Shown: positions 22,980 to 35,659, counted from the stretch's first letter. The stretch is DNA of 64,000 nt from Ephydatia muelleri (GCA_013339895.1 JABACO010000035.1:309450-373449), one strand, 5' to 3'. Notes: generated from the sequence alone by a model not told the origin. A program made the numbers and translations.

Positions 22980-24732
22980 CACTGTAAAAAATTTGGTGGC
23001 TTCATCACACCAAATTTGGTGTGCTAGCGTTGTCCCAACTGGCACACCATCTGAGGTGTGTCAGTCCCACCTCTCTTTTTGAGTGGTATGACCCACTAGT
23101 TGAAGAGGCCTGTACCCACGAGTTTTTGTGTGATAACACCACTAGATTTGGTCAGGTTTGTGCTATATATAGCCCCACATTAGTACTGCATACCAAAATT
23201 AACTTTAATAACCTCTAACCAGTTTTAAATCAGAATCATAAGTGCACAAAATTAATACAGAGTACATTCAAAGAGTCCCAGTGCTCTGCAAAAGTCCAAG
23301 ATGCCATTAAAAGAGCCACTGAAGGTTGCCTGGTCTGCTTGCACTGTAAATGTAACATGTACTCCAGGATCCTGAAGAATATCAAGCAGCAGCACAAGGG
23401 CATAAACTGGGAGTGGAAGTTGCTGTCAAGAACACACTGGATTTGTTTTCATTACCTACATTAATCTGCATTCCTTCCTGCTGCTTCTTTCACTCCATTC
23501 AGAAAAATATTACCAGCATGAGCATCCACGTCTAATAAAGAAGTGTACATTAATTTAAGACATCCCAAATTTAATTTAAGAGCTTGCCTGGTCTGAACAC
23601 CGGTAAAACTTTTCACTGTTCAATACACAAGCTCTCCTCAGCGCAAGTCGTTCGATTTTTCATTTCACTATGGGAAGGCATTCATTCTGTTGTTACAATA
23701 AAGTTAACAAAATGAAGTTTGAGGACTTACCCTTCTGCAGACTGGTATGTGACTAGCGTTGGGTAAAGTCACGCTTGCCTCTATGTCACAAGACGCTTGA
23801 GCAGTGAATTCTAGCAGCCACAGATTTTAAAAGGCACTAGCGCTGGGTAAGTAAGTAGCGCGCGTTAATGTCATATACACTAGGTGAATTCTCACGCGTT
23901 TGAATACCACTGACGTTGGGAGTCCATGCGTATAACGCCTGACGGCGATACGATACTGCGCGATGATTCAATGTCCTAGTCTCCGTAGCCTCCAGTTCTG
24001 TGAAGGGTCAAAATGCTAAACTCTGAGAGTAATAAAAAACACTCACCTTTGTTTCGTAGCCGCTGAAATGTGTTGCTTGTGCCAGTGGAACGACAACCAC
24101 AGCCGAAAACTGCATCATCCTAGGTGTCAACGAACTCGCCACCAAATTCTTCATCAAAGCACAGACACGTAACTGCGTGGTCTTGCGTTCAACGAATTCG
24201 AAAGGTAGTGAAAAACTTTTTGTTGAAGAAATTCCAAGTCCGATTGCTCCTTTGTGGTGGGAATGGAGAACTTCTTGTCTCTTTCGATGCAAGACACAAG
24301 CACAACCTTATTGCTCACCTGCTATAGTAGCTGAAGTTCACGCACGACAGCAAAAAAATAAAAACATGTGCAAATATACCGCGCATGCGCAAGCTCTTTA
24401 TTTAATAGAACCTGAGAGAAGGGTATGAAGGCGGAAGAACTATCTTCATGTTCACTTGTGCACTTTGTGAGCAGTTTAGCGGGAATACCAGCAGCGCATC
24501 CGTTTTGAAACATATTGGTGAGTGCTATCAGCTATTCGTAACTGTATGTAAAATTGGTCTACGTTCCTACGAGGCCCAGCCCCATCCACAAAAAATCATT
24601 ATTATCCTCACTTTGGTGAAGACCTGTGCAATAGCCTAGCTGTCAGGAGTTGGACCTTCATTGGTCATCGCTATTGCTATGTGTGTTTATTTAATATTGT
24701 GTACGTATTTATAATTTAATATCACCTCTGTC

Positions 24733-26190
24733 CAGCATGTTGTATGCCTACTTCAAGATTTAGGTCCCTCATTGGGGCTCCATTTAAATCCATCTAAATG
24801 CGGGCTTTTTGGCCAAGGTGACCTCAGTGTATTCCTATCTCAGATGAACAAATCTTGTACACCCAACCTTATCATCCTCGGAGCCCCCATAGGGGAGGTT
24901 GCCTTTTGTTCATCATTTATTGCCTCTAAACGTGCTGCTGCCTCCACATTGCTATCCTCCCTGGTGAAGCTCGGGTCATGTGATCCTCAGATTGCTCTCA
25001 TTCTGCTATGCATGTGTGGTGGGTTTACCAAATTGGTCCATGTTGCACGTTCCACTCCCCCATCCCTGGCATTGGATGAGCTGCATGCCTTTGATGAGCA
25101 GGTCAGATGCACCTTCACAGAGTGCCAAGCTATTGACACTACTGACAGCTCTTGGATGCAGGCCCAGTTGAGCTTAAGTAGAGGTGGCCTGGGGCTTCGT
25201 TCACTGGCTCATCACTCTAATGCAGCCTTTATCGCCTCCATCAGTACTGCAGGCCTTGCCTCACCATCAGATAATTTCCTGGCCGATGCGGTCAATTCCT
25301 ACAACAGGTGTGTTCCCCCTGAGAGTGCAATTGATATTAACAGTCTTACATCTTCTCCTTGCCGACAACACACTCTATCAGCTGCATTAGAAAACATTCA
25401 ATTTAACTCTCTTTTTTCCCAGAGTTCTGTGGCTGACAAGGCTCGTCTCCTGTCTGTGTCCTCTCCCCATGCCTCCGCTTGGCTCTCTGTAGTACCATCT
25501 CCAGGCCTGGGTCTAAGCCTAGACCCCAACGAGCACCAAATGGCCATCAAGTGGTGGCTCGGGCTAAATACCTCACCTGGCTCACCTCCCTGTGCATTGT
25601 GTCCAGAACATCCCTTGGATCCCCTAGGCCACCATGCAGTAACATGTAAGAGAGGTGGTGATGCTATATCCAGGCACAACAAGCTCAGGGATGTAGTACT
25701 TCAGACCTGCCATCGTGCCTGCATAAGCGCCAAGGCGGAGGCTGGTAGTGGACTAGGACATGAGCTTCGGAACACACGCCCTGCTGACATCCTAGCTTCC
25801 AATTGGCTCTGTGGCAAGCCTGCTGTCTTTGACCTTACTGTGGTGTCTCCGCTTAACCCTACCTTTATCTCTGAAGCGGGTCGCACAGCAGGGTCAGCAG
25901 CGGTTGCCGTTGAGCTAAGGAAGCACTCTGCCAATTATGCCAAGTGTTCCGAGTTGGGGTGGACGTGTATTCCCCTTGTGGCCGAGTCATATGGAGCTTG
26001 GGGCAGCGAAGCGGTGCAAGCTTTTTCACGGCTCGCATCATACCTTGCTACAAGGACCAACTCCCCCAAGTCCAAGGTTGTCTGCAGCCTGTACGGCCGC
26101 CTTAATTTGACTCTTGTACGAGCCAATGCCCGAGCCCTCCTCTTACGATGTGGATGTTCCCTTCAGGAGGGGGATATTTCATCATCGTAA
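24733..26190 (+). pseudogene. 5'-truncated non-LTR retrotransposon, C-terminal RT / CCHC / restriction-like endonuclease
   Basis: An open frame of about 485 codons starts inside a domain: LGLHLNPSKCGLF is the end of an RT palm/thumb, and the frame is open without ATG before it. A zinc motif follows (CALCPEHPLDPLGHHAVTC, C-x2-C-x8-H-x4-C), then RPADILASNW and AVFDLTVVSP, which fit the PD..(D/E)xK endonuclease of the R2/R4/Hero-type clades. The frame ends at 26190 and is followed by a TATG repeat. The N-terminal half is missing, as is usual after 5' truncation on insertion. The coding part is intact and thus young. Assignment to the endonuclease clade is from motif order. Confidence 0.7.
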
Positions 26191-26212
26191 CTTTCATAGC
26201 TAGTGTGTCTCA

Positions 26213-26244
26213 GTATGTATGTATGTATGTATGTATGTATATGT
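26213..26244. repeat. (TATG)n tail of non-LTR element
   Basis: About seven GTAT/TATG units follow 22 bp after the ORF stop, where non-LTR elements of this type commonly end in simple repeats. It probably marks the 3' end of the element. Confidence 0.6.
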
Positions 26245-26649
26245 GTATAAATATTTCTATGCTTAAAAAATTTAAATAGCCATTAAATATTATGTTATTA
26301 TTGTTTTAAAATTAACTACAACGAAGTTGGAGAAGTCACATTCTGAAGTAATGGGATGGGGTTCGTGCCAGAATGGTTGTACGTGCAACAAACCTTTGCT
26401 TGCGTGGATCCAGGGTAAAATGGAGAAGTGGACATGGCATGGATGATGGAGCAGGCCTACCCCATTTTCCTTGATGTGGTTATATGTGTGTTCATTTCAC
26501 TGAACTATTTTCGTCTAAGTTTATGTGGGTATGTGTATTGCTGTTTTTATGTTATAAGAGAGTTGTCTATCTATAATAATAGTAATGATGGGTTTGTACC
26601 CCTTTGGTTGTTGAGACCTATATTGCTTGGGGTCAAGAAGCTGTGAAGT

Positions 26650-26885
26650 GGTTTGCTCAGTTGGTTAATCTAGCTAAAGTGTGGCTATCCCCATCTCCAT
26701 GCCTTTACCTTTAAATAGTACACTTAAATAATGATTTTTAAAATAATACTTGCGTACCACCAACAATATACACAGCTGCTAAGTATAATGTCCATTTAAA
26801 AAAGTGGGTCAGCAGCTGGATTAAGCCAATGTAACGCAAGCGCAAGGCAAATGATCCCAAGTTCAGAGAGTTAGGTTCGATCCAC
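26650..26885 (+). other. Possible tRNA-derived SINE pieces
   Basis: The segment gctcagttggttaatctagc (about 26653) resembles a tRNA D-arm (box A), and ggttcgatcc (about 26873) matches box B of the RNA polymerase III promoter. The distance of about 220 bp is too long for a tRNA, so at most this is a decayed or interrupted SINE. Confidence 0.2.
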
Positions 26886-27265
26886 ATGCCCTTTGGTGGG
26901 TTAAGGTATAAAAGCTCAGGGTTGTATTTCTTGGCTTGTTGCTCATCTGGCTTTGCAATTGCAGTGTAGTAAGTCAACCAAGCATCTACCAGATTTAGCC
27001 TCACCTTAGTTTGCTGCAATGCCAGAGCGTGCTACACTGTAGGTTTCAACTAAATATCCTCCTCCTAAATATGCATCACATAGTTTGAACAGTATTAGCA
27101 ATTTCAGTATCACATTTTTGAACACATTATTAACTTTGTTTCACTGACAAATTGGAAGGTGGGCATAACAGGAATACACTGTCACTTTGTCTTGTTCTAG
27201 GTCTACACTTGTTATACATACATACATGTATACAACAGTATGGGAGTCATTGCTATCATAGCATT

Positions 27266-27735
27266 GCTTCCACTGCATGCCTTGTTGACACATGTACATG
27301 TACAGGAACAGTAGGGATAGTTTGAAAAATGTATGGCTCAGTCCCCAGCAGTGAGACATGTGTAGGGAACACCCCTGGTGTGTTGGTATAATTTATTGGA
27401 CACTTTCAAGTGTCACAGAATAAATAGGGTGACTGTGAATGGAGCGAATGTGCTTCTGCTGCATGCCATGTTGACAGATTTACAGGAAGGGTAGGGGGGG
27501 GGGGGGGTTGAAAAATGTATGGCTGAGTCCCCAGCAGTGAGACATGTGTGGGGAAAACCCCGGGTGTGTTTGTGTAATTTCTGTACTCTGTCAAGTGTCA
27601 CAGAATGCGTAGAGTGACTGCAGAATGGAGCGAATGCATGGGCTTCCACTGCATGCCTTGTTGACACATGTACAGGAAGGGTGGGGGGGGGGGGTTTGAT
27701 AAATGTTTAGCTTAGTCCCCAGTAGTGACACAAAG
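27266..27735. repeat. Tandem repeat, about 188 bp, 2.5 copies
   Basis: Units begin with gcttc(c/t)(a/g)ctgcatgcc at 27266, 27452 and 27642, giving lengths of 186 and 190 bp. Each contains a poly-G stretch of varying length, a block around tccccagcagtgagacatgt, and ends near cactttcaagtgtcacagaat. No coding potential is evident. Confidence 0.8.
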
Positions 27736-27832
27736 GTGCAACGCATTTCTTCATAAATATTATTTAACAACATGACAGTATAGCTCATGGAAGGTATAAA
27801 TCCAGCGAATACCAGAATAATTCAGTATGTCT

Positions 27833-27905
27833 AAGTTGGCTGAAGCGTTATACAAGAGGCTTGCAGATGAATGATCCCGGGTTCGATTCATATGCATGCC
27901 ATTTT
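27833..27905 (+). other. tRNA-like / SINE head
   Basis: Contains a box-A-like tggctgaagcg and a box-B-like gggttcgattc 40 bp apart, as in a tRNA gene or tRNA-derived SINE. The acceptor and T stems do not pair convincingly, so I do not call a functional tRNA. Confidence 0.3.
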
Positions 27906-28078
27906 TCCTCTTTTACATTTACATGTAGTTCGTTGATTTTCTTCTCCAATTATACGACAATATTCCCGTTCCACCATGCTCAAGGTGTGCCTTGTCCACT
28001 GCTTATCGTCGGTGGGACAGTAAAAACGCTGGTGGGGTAAGGTTTTAGTGGGCTATAACCACCGCGTTTTTTACAGTG

Positions 28079-30186
28079 CTGGTTTGAAAATAAAACCCAG
28101 TAAGTGTTTGTTGTTGCAAAAGTTCATCAAATATTTAGGGCATGTAGTGTCAGAGCATGGTATTAAGACTGATTCAGAAAAAACAAGGTGTATTGCTGAT
28201 TGGCCTACTCCGTCCTGTCTGCAAGATTTGAAACAATTCTTGGGGTTAGCGTCATATTATAGACGATTTGTCCGAAATTTTGCTGCTATAGTTGCTCCTT
28301 TAGTAAAGCTTACTGAAAAGGGCCATGTGTGGCATTGGTCATCTGACTGTGACGCTGCATTTTTACAGTTGAAGGAACGCCTGGTAACATCTCCCATATT
28401 GGGCTACCCTGTGTTCAATCAGCCATTTATGGTGGACACCGATGCTAGTGGGGAGGGGCTTGGGGCTGTTCTGTCACAGTATGTATCGTGTGTGGAACGT
28501 GTCATTGCTTTTGCAAGCAGGTCCCTGTCTAAAGCTGAAAGGAAGTACTGTGCTACAAGGTGTGAGATGCTTGCTTTAGTATGGGCCATCAAACATTTTC
28601 GCCCTTATCTGTATGGCAGGCGTTTTACAGTGCGGACAGACCATGCTTCCTTGCGGTGGTTGCAGAGTTTCCATGAACCAGAGGGTCAAGTGGCTAGATG
28701 GCTGGAATGCCTTTCTGAATATGATTTTGAGGTGGTTCATCGCCCTGGTACTAAGCATACCAACGCTGATGCCTTGTCCCGTATGCCTTGCCCTCAGTGT
28801 CAGTTATCATTTCCGCAGGTTTGTACGATGCAATCGGATGTCTGGCTGCCATGTTGGACTCTGGATGAACTTGCTGAGGAACAAAGACAGGACTCCAGCA
28901 TTGGGCAAGTTATTCAATGGATGGAAAATGATAGTATCCCTCGGGTATTTCCAAAGCACCTGTCTTCGCATACCCAAGCATTGTGGGCTCAGTCTTCATA
29001 TCTGGTTTTGCAGAATGGGGTGTTATATAGGCGGTGGGAAGATGTTCCCTGCAAGGGGCTTCATAGAAGGTTGCAGTTAGTTCTCCCTCCTACTCTGGTC
29101 CCGGTGCTATTAGAAGCCTTACATAGTTCAATAAGGGGAGGTCATTTTGGAACTAGCAAGACCCTTGCAAAGGTGCGTGAGCGTTTTTATTGGGTAGGGC
29201 AGCGCAAAGATGTAGCTGCTTGGTGTTCTGGTTGTCTATCCTGTGCATCTAGGAAGCCTCCACCTGCAAAACTACGTGCACCCCTGCAGCTTGACCCTGC
29301 AGTACGGCCGCTGCAACGTGTGGCGATGGATATTATGGGGCCCTTACCTGAAACCTCGAGAGGCAACAAGTATATTCTTGTTATTGCAGATTACTTTACT
29401 AAATGGTCGGAAGCCTACCCAATACCTAACATGGAGGCAATAACTGTAGCTAAATGTTTGGTGAATGAATTTATTTGTCGTTTTGGTGTGCCTGAGCAAT
29501 TGCACTCAGACCAAGGTAGAAACTTTGAAAGTAAGGTCATTAAAAACATATGTGACCTTCTTCAAATTCGAAAAACTCGCACGTCTCCATATCACCCCCA
29601 ATCGGATGGGTTAGTTGAACGATTCAACAGAACATTGTTAAATTTGTTGAGCATTGCAGTTGTTGATGCTGAACGTGACTGGGATGTGCAATTGCCATTA
29701 TTGATGTTTGCTTACCGTACGTCTATGCATGAGACCAATGGGGTAACACCTTTTGAGATGATGTTTGGGAGGGAGGTGGTGCTGCCAGAGCATTTGATGT
29801 TCAATCTACCAGTTAGTACTGAGCAGGTCCTGCAGGAAGGGGTCGAATATGTAGACTATCTGAAGAAAAGGTTCCAGCTGGTGCATCAGTACGTCAGACA
29901 GAATGCACAGAAAGGCATGCAGCGTCAGAAGACTGGATACGATCAGAAGGAGAATACGCGGTGTGTTTTCCGGAAAGGAGATCATGTATGGCTCTACACC
30001 CCTGCTGTCCCAAAAGGAAAGTCTCCCAAATTTCATCGACCATGGCAAGGACCGTATCAAGTATTAAAAAAAAAGGGTGAAGTGACTTATGATATCCGAC
30101 GTCTGGCGCATCCGCGAAAAAGATTAATTGTGCATTACAATCGCCTTTTTGCAGGCATCACCTCCTGGAGAACAGGAGCCAAGTGA
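28079..30186 (+). pseudogene. Ty3/gypsy RT C-term, RNase H and integrase, 3' half
   Basis: Continues the RT broken at 22979. It shows the RT thumb (KIKPSKC), RNase H (DTDASGEGLGAVL, RTDHASLRW), an integrase HHCC zinc motif (HSSIRGGHFG to CSGCLSC), DDE core residues in MDIMGPLP, LHSDQGRNF and HPQSDGLVERFNRT, and a GPY-type module (HRPWQGPYQVL). The frame is open throughout. The stop at 30186 is probably early: a Glu/Pro-rich tail continues in the +1 frame to 30532, suggesting a one-base frameshift near 30150. Confidence 0.9.
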
Positions 30187-30535
30187 GGAGGAGGAGGAGG
30201 AGAAGGAGGAGAAGGGAACACCAAGTGAAGAACAGGAGTCAAGAGGGGAGGAGATTAACAAAGAGCCACAAGAGTCAATGGCTGATTTACAGGATGAGCA
30301 ATACATATACGTGGAAACTAGGAGGCCAGAGCCAGGGCCAGCAGTGGAGGAACATGTACCCACACCTCCACTTATAGCCCCTGCACCCCGTCAGCCTCCA
30401 CAGCCACCTGCTGAGCCGGAATTACCTCAACCTGCATGGAGAACAGTTGCGTCGCTCAACTCGGAACAGACATCCTCCACATTGGTATGGGCACATTGTT
30501 GTTCATTCTGCTCATACCCATACAAACTGTGAGGA
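30187..30535 (+). pseudogene. Gypsy pol C-terminal tail, out of frame
   Basis: The +1 frame from about 30128 encodes a low-complexity Glu-rich then Pro-rich segment (PSEEEEEEKEEKGTPSEEQE, later PPQPPAEPELPQP) ending at 30532. Such tails follow the GPY module in many gypsy elements. It could instead be a small separate ORF, but the overlap with the integrase end suggests a simple frameshift. Confidence 0.5.
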
Positions 30536-30560
30536 CACAGTTTCATTGGATGGGGAGCTG

Positions 30561-30752
30561 TGTAACGATGGCAACAGCTGTACGCATGAGCAACACTACT
30601 AGCGACAGCCTGACGACAGAACTATCGAGAACTGTAGTGCCGTGTGCATTAAAGAACAATAGTTGGCTGGTATATAATTGAGTGTATTGTATGCGTAGGG
30701 GGAGACACTGTCATAAAGTTTGTAGTCTGTTTGGGACTGTGAGTGCGCTACA
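30561..30752 (+). repeat. 3' LTR of gypsy element
   Basis: Starts TGTAACGATGG after a purine-rich ggatggggag and ends GCGCTACA, consistent with TG...CA termini. It contains attaaa (about 30649) and tatataa. The boundary is supported independently: from 30753 (ctcatatgcc) the sequence is that of the tandem-array unit found elsewhere. No matching 5' LTR exists in the window. Confidence 0.65.
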
Positions 30753-30999
30753 CTCATATGCCAAAACCTTGTCACATAACACCGGATTGATTAATTATAC
30801 CAATTTCCTTAGTAATGTATTCTCAGATTTCACTGTACTGTTCAAAACATATTTATACAATAACTGCAATTGTAATAACCAAATGAAGTTGTCAGTACAA
30901 AACACTCTGCAGACAATGCTACAAACACATATGTCCTATGAGTCTCTACTACAGTGCAGAGGTATATGACAGTACCATGACACGTATACTTCATCGTCA

Positions 31000-31350
31000 C
31001 CCAGTTGTTCCCTGATGGTCAAAGTGGTGGTGTTATTGGTGGTGAATACATCTACCTCTATAGAAAGCATTGCTTTATATTACTTCCTTTCAAATAATCC
31101 ATTTCTGTCTGGCTCTGCCATAGATCTTGCATACCTTGCATGGCCACAATGCAATAGTATAGGAGTTACTAAAACTCGAACAGAATCAGTGCTTCATTTG
31201 AACTCTGGTATACAATGTAATAGCTAGTGCAGTACAGTTGAGGAGGTACATCAGGTCCAGATAATTGTACAACTTAATGCAGAAACTGGTGCATGTATCT
31301 GTATTTTGAACTGACAGTCCAAACAGCTGTATATTAGCTTGTACAAGCAT
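31000..31350 (-). pseudogene. Fragment of beta-helix/TM gene 3' end
   Basis: Reads, on the minus strand, the last TM helices (region around 31186-31345, including YNYLDLMYLLNCTAL) and the cytoplasmic tail near 31010-31075. Frames change between blocks, and the part corresponding to the final helix is shortened. Homologous to residues from about 1277 to the end of the intact protein. Confidence 0.65.
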
Positions 31351-31516
31351 GTTCATCGATTTTACAAAACATTCCTGGGGGTCTGGGGGGGGGCTTATTG
31401 GGAGCTTCTTACTACACTCCCCCATCCCCATAGCCGGACAGGATAAATACTATCAACAAAAGCCTATATCTGCCCCCTGCTGTATAATTAATTTAATTAT
31501 CCTCACTTTTGGAGCT

Positions 31517-31532
31517 CCCCCCCCCCCCCCCC
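31517..31532. repeat. Poly-C tract (16)
   Basis: A C16 run located next to ggagctc in the array unit. The same unit position carries a C25 run near 33893 and a G38 run at 61925 in the opposite orientation. Confidence 0.9.
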
Positions 31533-33269
31533 TCCCCGAATCTTATTATATACCTTCTGCCATCGCTTCAGTGAATAGAACAGCTCACCGATCTCAATTC
31601 ATGTTTGAATTTCCAGATACAGCACCAGTTGCTCTATCAGAAGATTCAACAGTATGATGTAGATCTTATACAAGTAGGTACGAAAAATATATATGTTACT
31701 GAACATGGAAAGTACTTCAATCTTCACATAATGGTTCCCTTATATCATAACTGATGGTCACAAGGGTGGTGCTGAAAGTATTGGTGATGACTTCATATCG
31801 CTCTATAGAAACCATTACTTCATATTTCATTCAATTCCATGATGCATGCATATGCTTGCTGCACTTCTACCTTATAAGGACATTTTTGATTTGCAGAGTA
31901 CTGTACCAGTGTGGACCTCGTGGACTACTACAAGTACATTAGCTGTGTTTTTAAAAGGCTGATTGCATTGGTTTACCACTTTCTCAATTGGTCTCAGAAT
32001 ACTCTACTGCAGTGTAAGTAGCTGGGAGAGTGGAATGCTTGTCCCTTCTATTCAAGCCCAAACAATACGAAGAGAGCTGTGCCTAGTGTGATGTGGTGTG
32101 TGGGATGTATCTACCAGACGTGGTGGTCCACATATGCCAAACCTTCATAAAGTAACACTGGATCGGTTAATTCACATAATGGTTCCCTCAGACTATAACT
32201 GACGATCACAGTGGTGGTGCTGACAGTATGGTGATGACTTCATAGAGCTCTATAAAAACCATTCCTTCGTTATATTCCTTTCAATTCCATGATGCATGCA
32301 TATGCTTGCAGCACTTGTACCTTATAAATACATGTAGTACATGTTTGCATTGGTTATTACTTGTAACGCAATGATGCTTCTTCCACCTGCCAAAGAACCC
32401 AATTATTCTGATGACTTCACTAATGCAATACTTCAGTGCTCCCAGAACCAGAATGTGTAACCCACATCTGTGTTGTGAACTATGTTTAGAAGGTCAGTTC
32501 ACTTTTACCAGTTAATAAAAAGTATCAGTTGTTGGCACAATACGTGCCAGGTTATGATGGAAACACAAAATGCACTTGAGCCCCAAAATGTGTTTAGAGA
32601 TGATTATGACAAGGACCATATTGCATTAGCATGCAAGAGCAATGGTAGTCAAAGCGATCTGTATTATCAGTCCAACACTGCATGAATTGTAATATAGATA
32701 GGTATGGGTGAGTATGTTGAAAGAGTTAAAAGACTGTTGGAGGTTGGTATACGTTCCGATATTGGTTTGCAGAGTACTGTACCAGTGTGAACCTCAGTGG
32801 GCTCCTACAAGTACGAACTAGCTGTGTTTGTAAAAGCAGGTTGGCATACGTAATGAACTCCACTTCCCAATTGGTCTCAGAATACTCTACTGCATAGTAC
32901 TGTAGCTGGGAGAGTGGAGTGCTTTTCACTTTTATTCAGGGCCAAACTAGGGCATTGGGTATGACATGGGTTGCATGGCTAGTGTGTTGTGGTGTGTGGG
33001 ATGTACCAAACAGATGTTGTGGTGGTCATATGCCAAACCCTTGTCACATAACACCGGATTGATTAATTATACCAATTTCCTTAGCACTGTATTCTCAGAT
33101 TTCACTGTACTGTCCAAAACATATTTTTACAATAACTGCAATTTTAAAATCGTAATAACCAAATGAAGTTGTCAGTACATTACACTCTGCAGACAATGCT
33201 ACAAACACATATGTCCTATGAGTCTCTACTACAGTGCAGAGGTATATGACAGTACCATGACACGTATAC

Positions 33270-33640
33270 TTCAATCGTCACCCAGTTGTTCCCTGATGGT
33301 CAAAGTGGTGGTGCTATTGGTGGTGAATACATCTACCTCTATAGAAAGCATTGCTTATAGTATAATCTATTTCTGTCTGGCTCTGCCATAGACCCTGCAT
33401 GGCCACAATGCAATAGTATAGGAGGTACTAAAACTCCAACAGAATCAGTGTTTCATTTAACTCTTGTATACAATGTAAGAAATTAACATGGCTAGTGCAG
33501 TAAAAGTTGAGAGGGACATCAGGTCCATATAATGATAACAACTATTGCAGAAACTGGGTGTCTGTTGCATTTTTCTGTCGTCGTTTGTGTACTTGATCAT
33601 TCCAATAGCTGTATATTTGCTTGTACTAGCATGTTCATCG
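33270..33640 (-). pseudogene. Fragment of beta-helix/TM gene 3' end
   Basis: Mirror copy of 59825-60189: last TM helices plus C-terminal tail, with frameshifts and stops. The tail region contains the complement of agtagatgtattcaccacca. Confidence 0.6.
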
Positions 33641-33780
33641 ATTTAACAAAACATTCCTGGGGGTCTGGGGGGCTTATGGGGAACTTCTTGCTACACTCCC
33701 CCATCCCCATAGCCGGACAGGAGGAAGAATATATCAACAAAAGACTATGCACACAGTTAATGTGCCTATATCTGGACTGC

Positions 33781-33930
33781 AAAAAAAAAATAAAAAAAAG
33801 CAAAAAAAAAACAAACAACAAAAAATAAAAAAAAGACCACAAAACTGAAAAAATTATAATAAACAAAAATTCCCACCCCACCAACCCCCCCTCCCCCCCC
33901 CCCCCCCCCCCCCCCCCACCCCCCCCACCC
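33781..33930. repeat. Poly-A-rich stretch followed by poly-C tract
   Basis: An A-rich segment (33781-33870) followed by C-rich sequence with an uninterrupted C25 run at 33893-33917. The A-rich part is not seen in the other units, so it is a copy-specific insertion or expansion. Confidence 0.85.
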
Positions 33931-35659
33931 ACCCAATCGTATTATATTACCTTTCTGACCACCGCTGCAGTGAATACATCAGCTGAATGATCTCAATTCA
34001 TGTTTGTCTTCCACAGCACCAGTTACACTATCAGAAGATTCAACAATATGATGTAGATCTTATACAAGTAGGTATGAAAAATATATATGTTACTCAACAT
34101 GGCAAGTACTGCAATCTTCACATAATTGTTCCCTTATATCATAACTGACGGTCACAGTGGTGGTGCTGAAAGTATTGGTGATGACTTCATATCGCTCTAG
34201 AGAAACCATGACTTCATATTCCTTTCAATTCCATGATGCATGCATATGCTTGCTGCACTTCTACCTTATAAGGACATATTTGCTTGCAGAGTACTGTACC
34301 AGTGTGGACCTTGTGGTACGTTAGATGTGTTTTTAAAAGGTGGATTGCATTGGTATACTACTTTCTCAATTCGTCTCAGAATACTCTACTGCAGGGTAAG
34401 TAGGTGGGAGATTAGAATGCTTGTCCTTCTATTCAAGCCCAAACAAGGGCATCAGATACGAAGAGAGCTGTGCCTAGTGTGATGTGGTGTGTGGGATGTA
34501 CCTACCAGACGTGGTGGTCCACATATGCCAAACCTTCGTAAATTAACACCGGATCAGTTAATTCACATAAAGGTTCCCTCCGACAATAACTGACGATCAC
34601 AGTGACAGTATTGGTGATGACTTCACCAAGCTCCATAGAAACCATTCCTTCGTTATATTCCTTTCAACTCCATGATGCATGCACATGCTTGCTGCATGTG
34701 TACCTTATAAATACATGTAGTACATGTTTGCATTGGTTATTACTTGTAACGCAATGATGCTTCTTCCACCTGCCAAAGAACCCAATTTTTCTGAAGACTT
34801 CACTAATGCAATACTTCAGTGCTCCCAGAACCAGAATGTGTAGCCCACATCTGTGTAGTGAATTATGTTTAAAAGGTCAGTTCACTTTTACCAGTTAATA
34901 AAAAGTATCAGTTGTTTGGCACAATTACGTGCCAGGTTATGATGGAAACACAAAATGCACTTGAGCCCCAAAATGTGTTCTAAGATGATTATAACAAGGA
35001 CCATATTGCATTAGCATGCAAGAACAATGGTAGTCAAAGCGATCTGTATTATCAGTCCAACACTGCATGAAATGTGACATAGATACGTATGGGTGAGTAT
35101 GTCGGCATGATGTACTTGGCGTTGAAAGAGTTAAAAAACTGTTGGAGGTTGGTATATGTTCCGATATTGGTTTGCAGAGTACTGTACCAGTGTGAACCTC
35201 AGTGGGTTCCTACAAGTACGTTAGCTGTGTTTGTAAAAGCAGGTTGGCATACGTAATGAACTCCACTTCCCAATTGGTCTCAGAACACTCTACTGCATAG
35301 TACTGTAGCTGGGAGAGTGGAGTGCTTTTCACTTTTATTCAGGGCCAAACTAGGGCATTGGGTATGACATGGGTTGTATGCCTAGTGTGTTGTGGTGTGA
35401 TGTTGTGGTGGTCATATGCCAAACCCTTGTCACATAACACCGGATTGATTAATTATACCAATTTCCTTAGTAATGTATTCTCAGATTTCAGTACTGTCCA
35501 AAGCATATTTGTACAATAACTGCAATTTTAAAATCGTAATCACCAAATGAAGTTGTCAGTACAATACACTCTGCAGACAATGCTACAAACACATATGTCC
35601 TATGAGTCTCTACTACAGTGCAGAGGTATATGACAGTACCATGACACGTATACTTCAAT

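Larger units (their letters stand above)
22980..28078. mobile_element. CACTG-ended DNA transposon inserted in gypsy RT
   Basis: The left end begins CACTGTAAAAAA and the right end finishes TTTTTTACAGTG, a 12-bp perfect terminal inverted repeat with weaker similarity beyond. The flanking RT sequence reads caagCT before and CTGGTTTG after, so CT is duplicated and removal of 5,099 bp restores the RT frame. The ends resemble CACTA/EnSpm-like elements (target duplications of 2-3 bp), but no transposase was recognised inside, so it is probably non-autonomous or an older element loaded with further insertions: a non-LTR fragment at 24.7-26.2 kb and a tandem repeat at 27.27-27.73 kb. No gene was seen at 23.02-24.7 kb. 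Confidence 0.75.

Noticed and set aside
27833-27905. Functional tRNA gene
   Set aside because: A- and B-box-like motifs are present but the acceptor and T stems do not pair, and no clear anticodon arm forms.
32482-32685. Conserved 67-codon frame recurring at 60794-60997
   Set aside because: Conservation comes from duplication of the whole arm, and equivalent positions in other units are not open; no evidence of coding.
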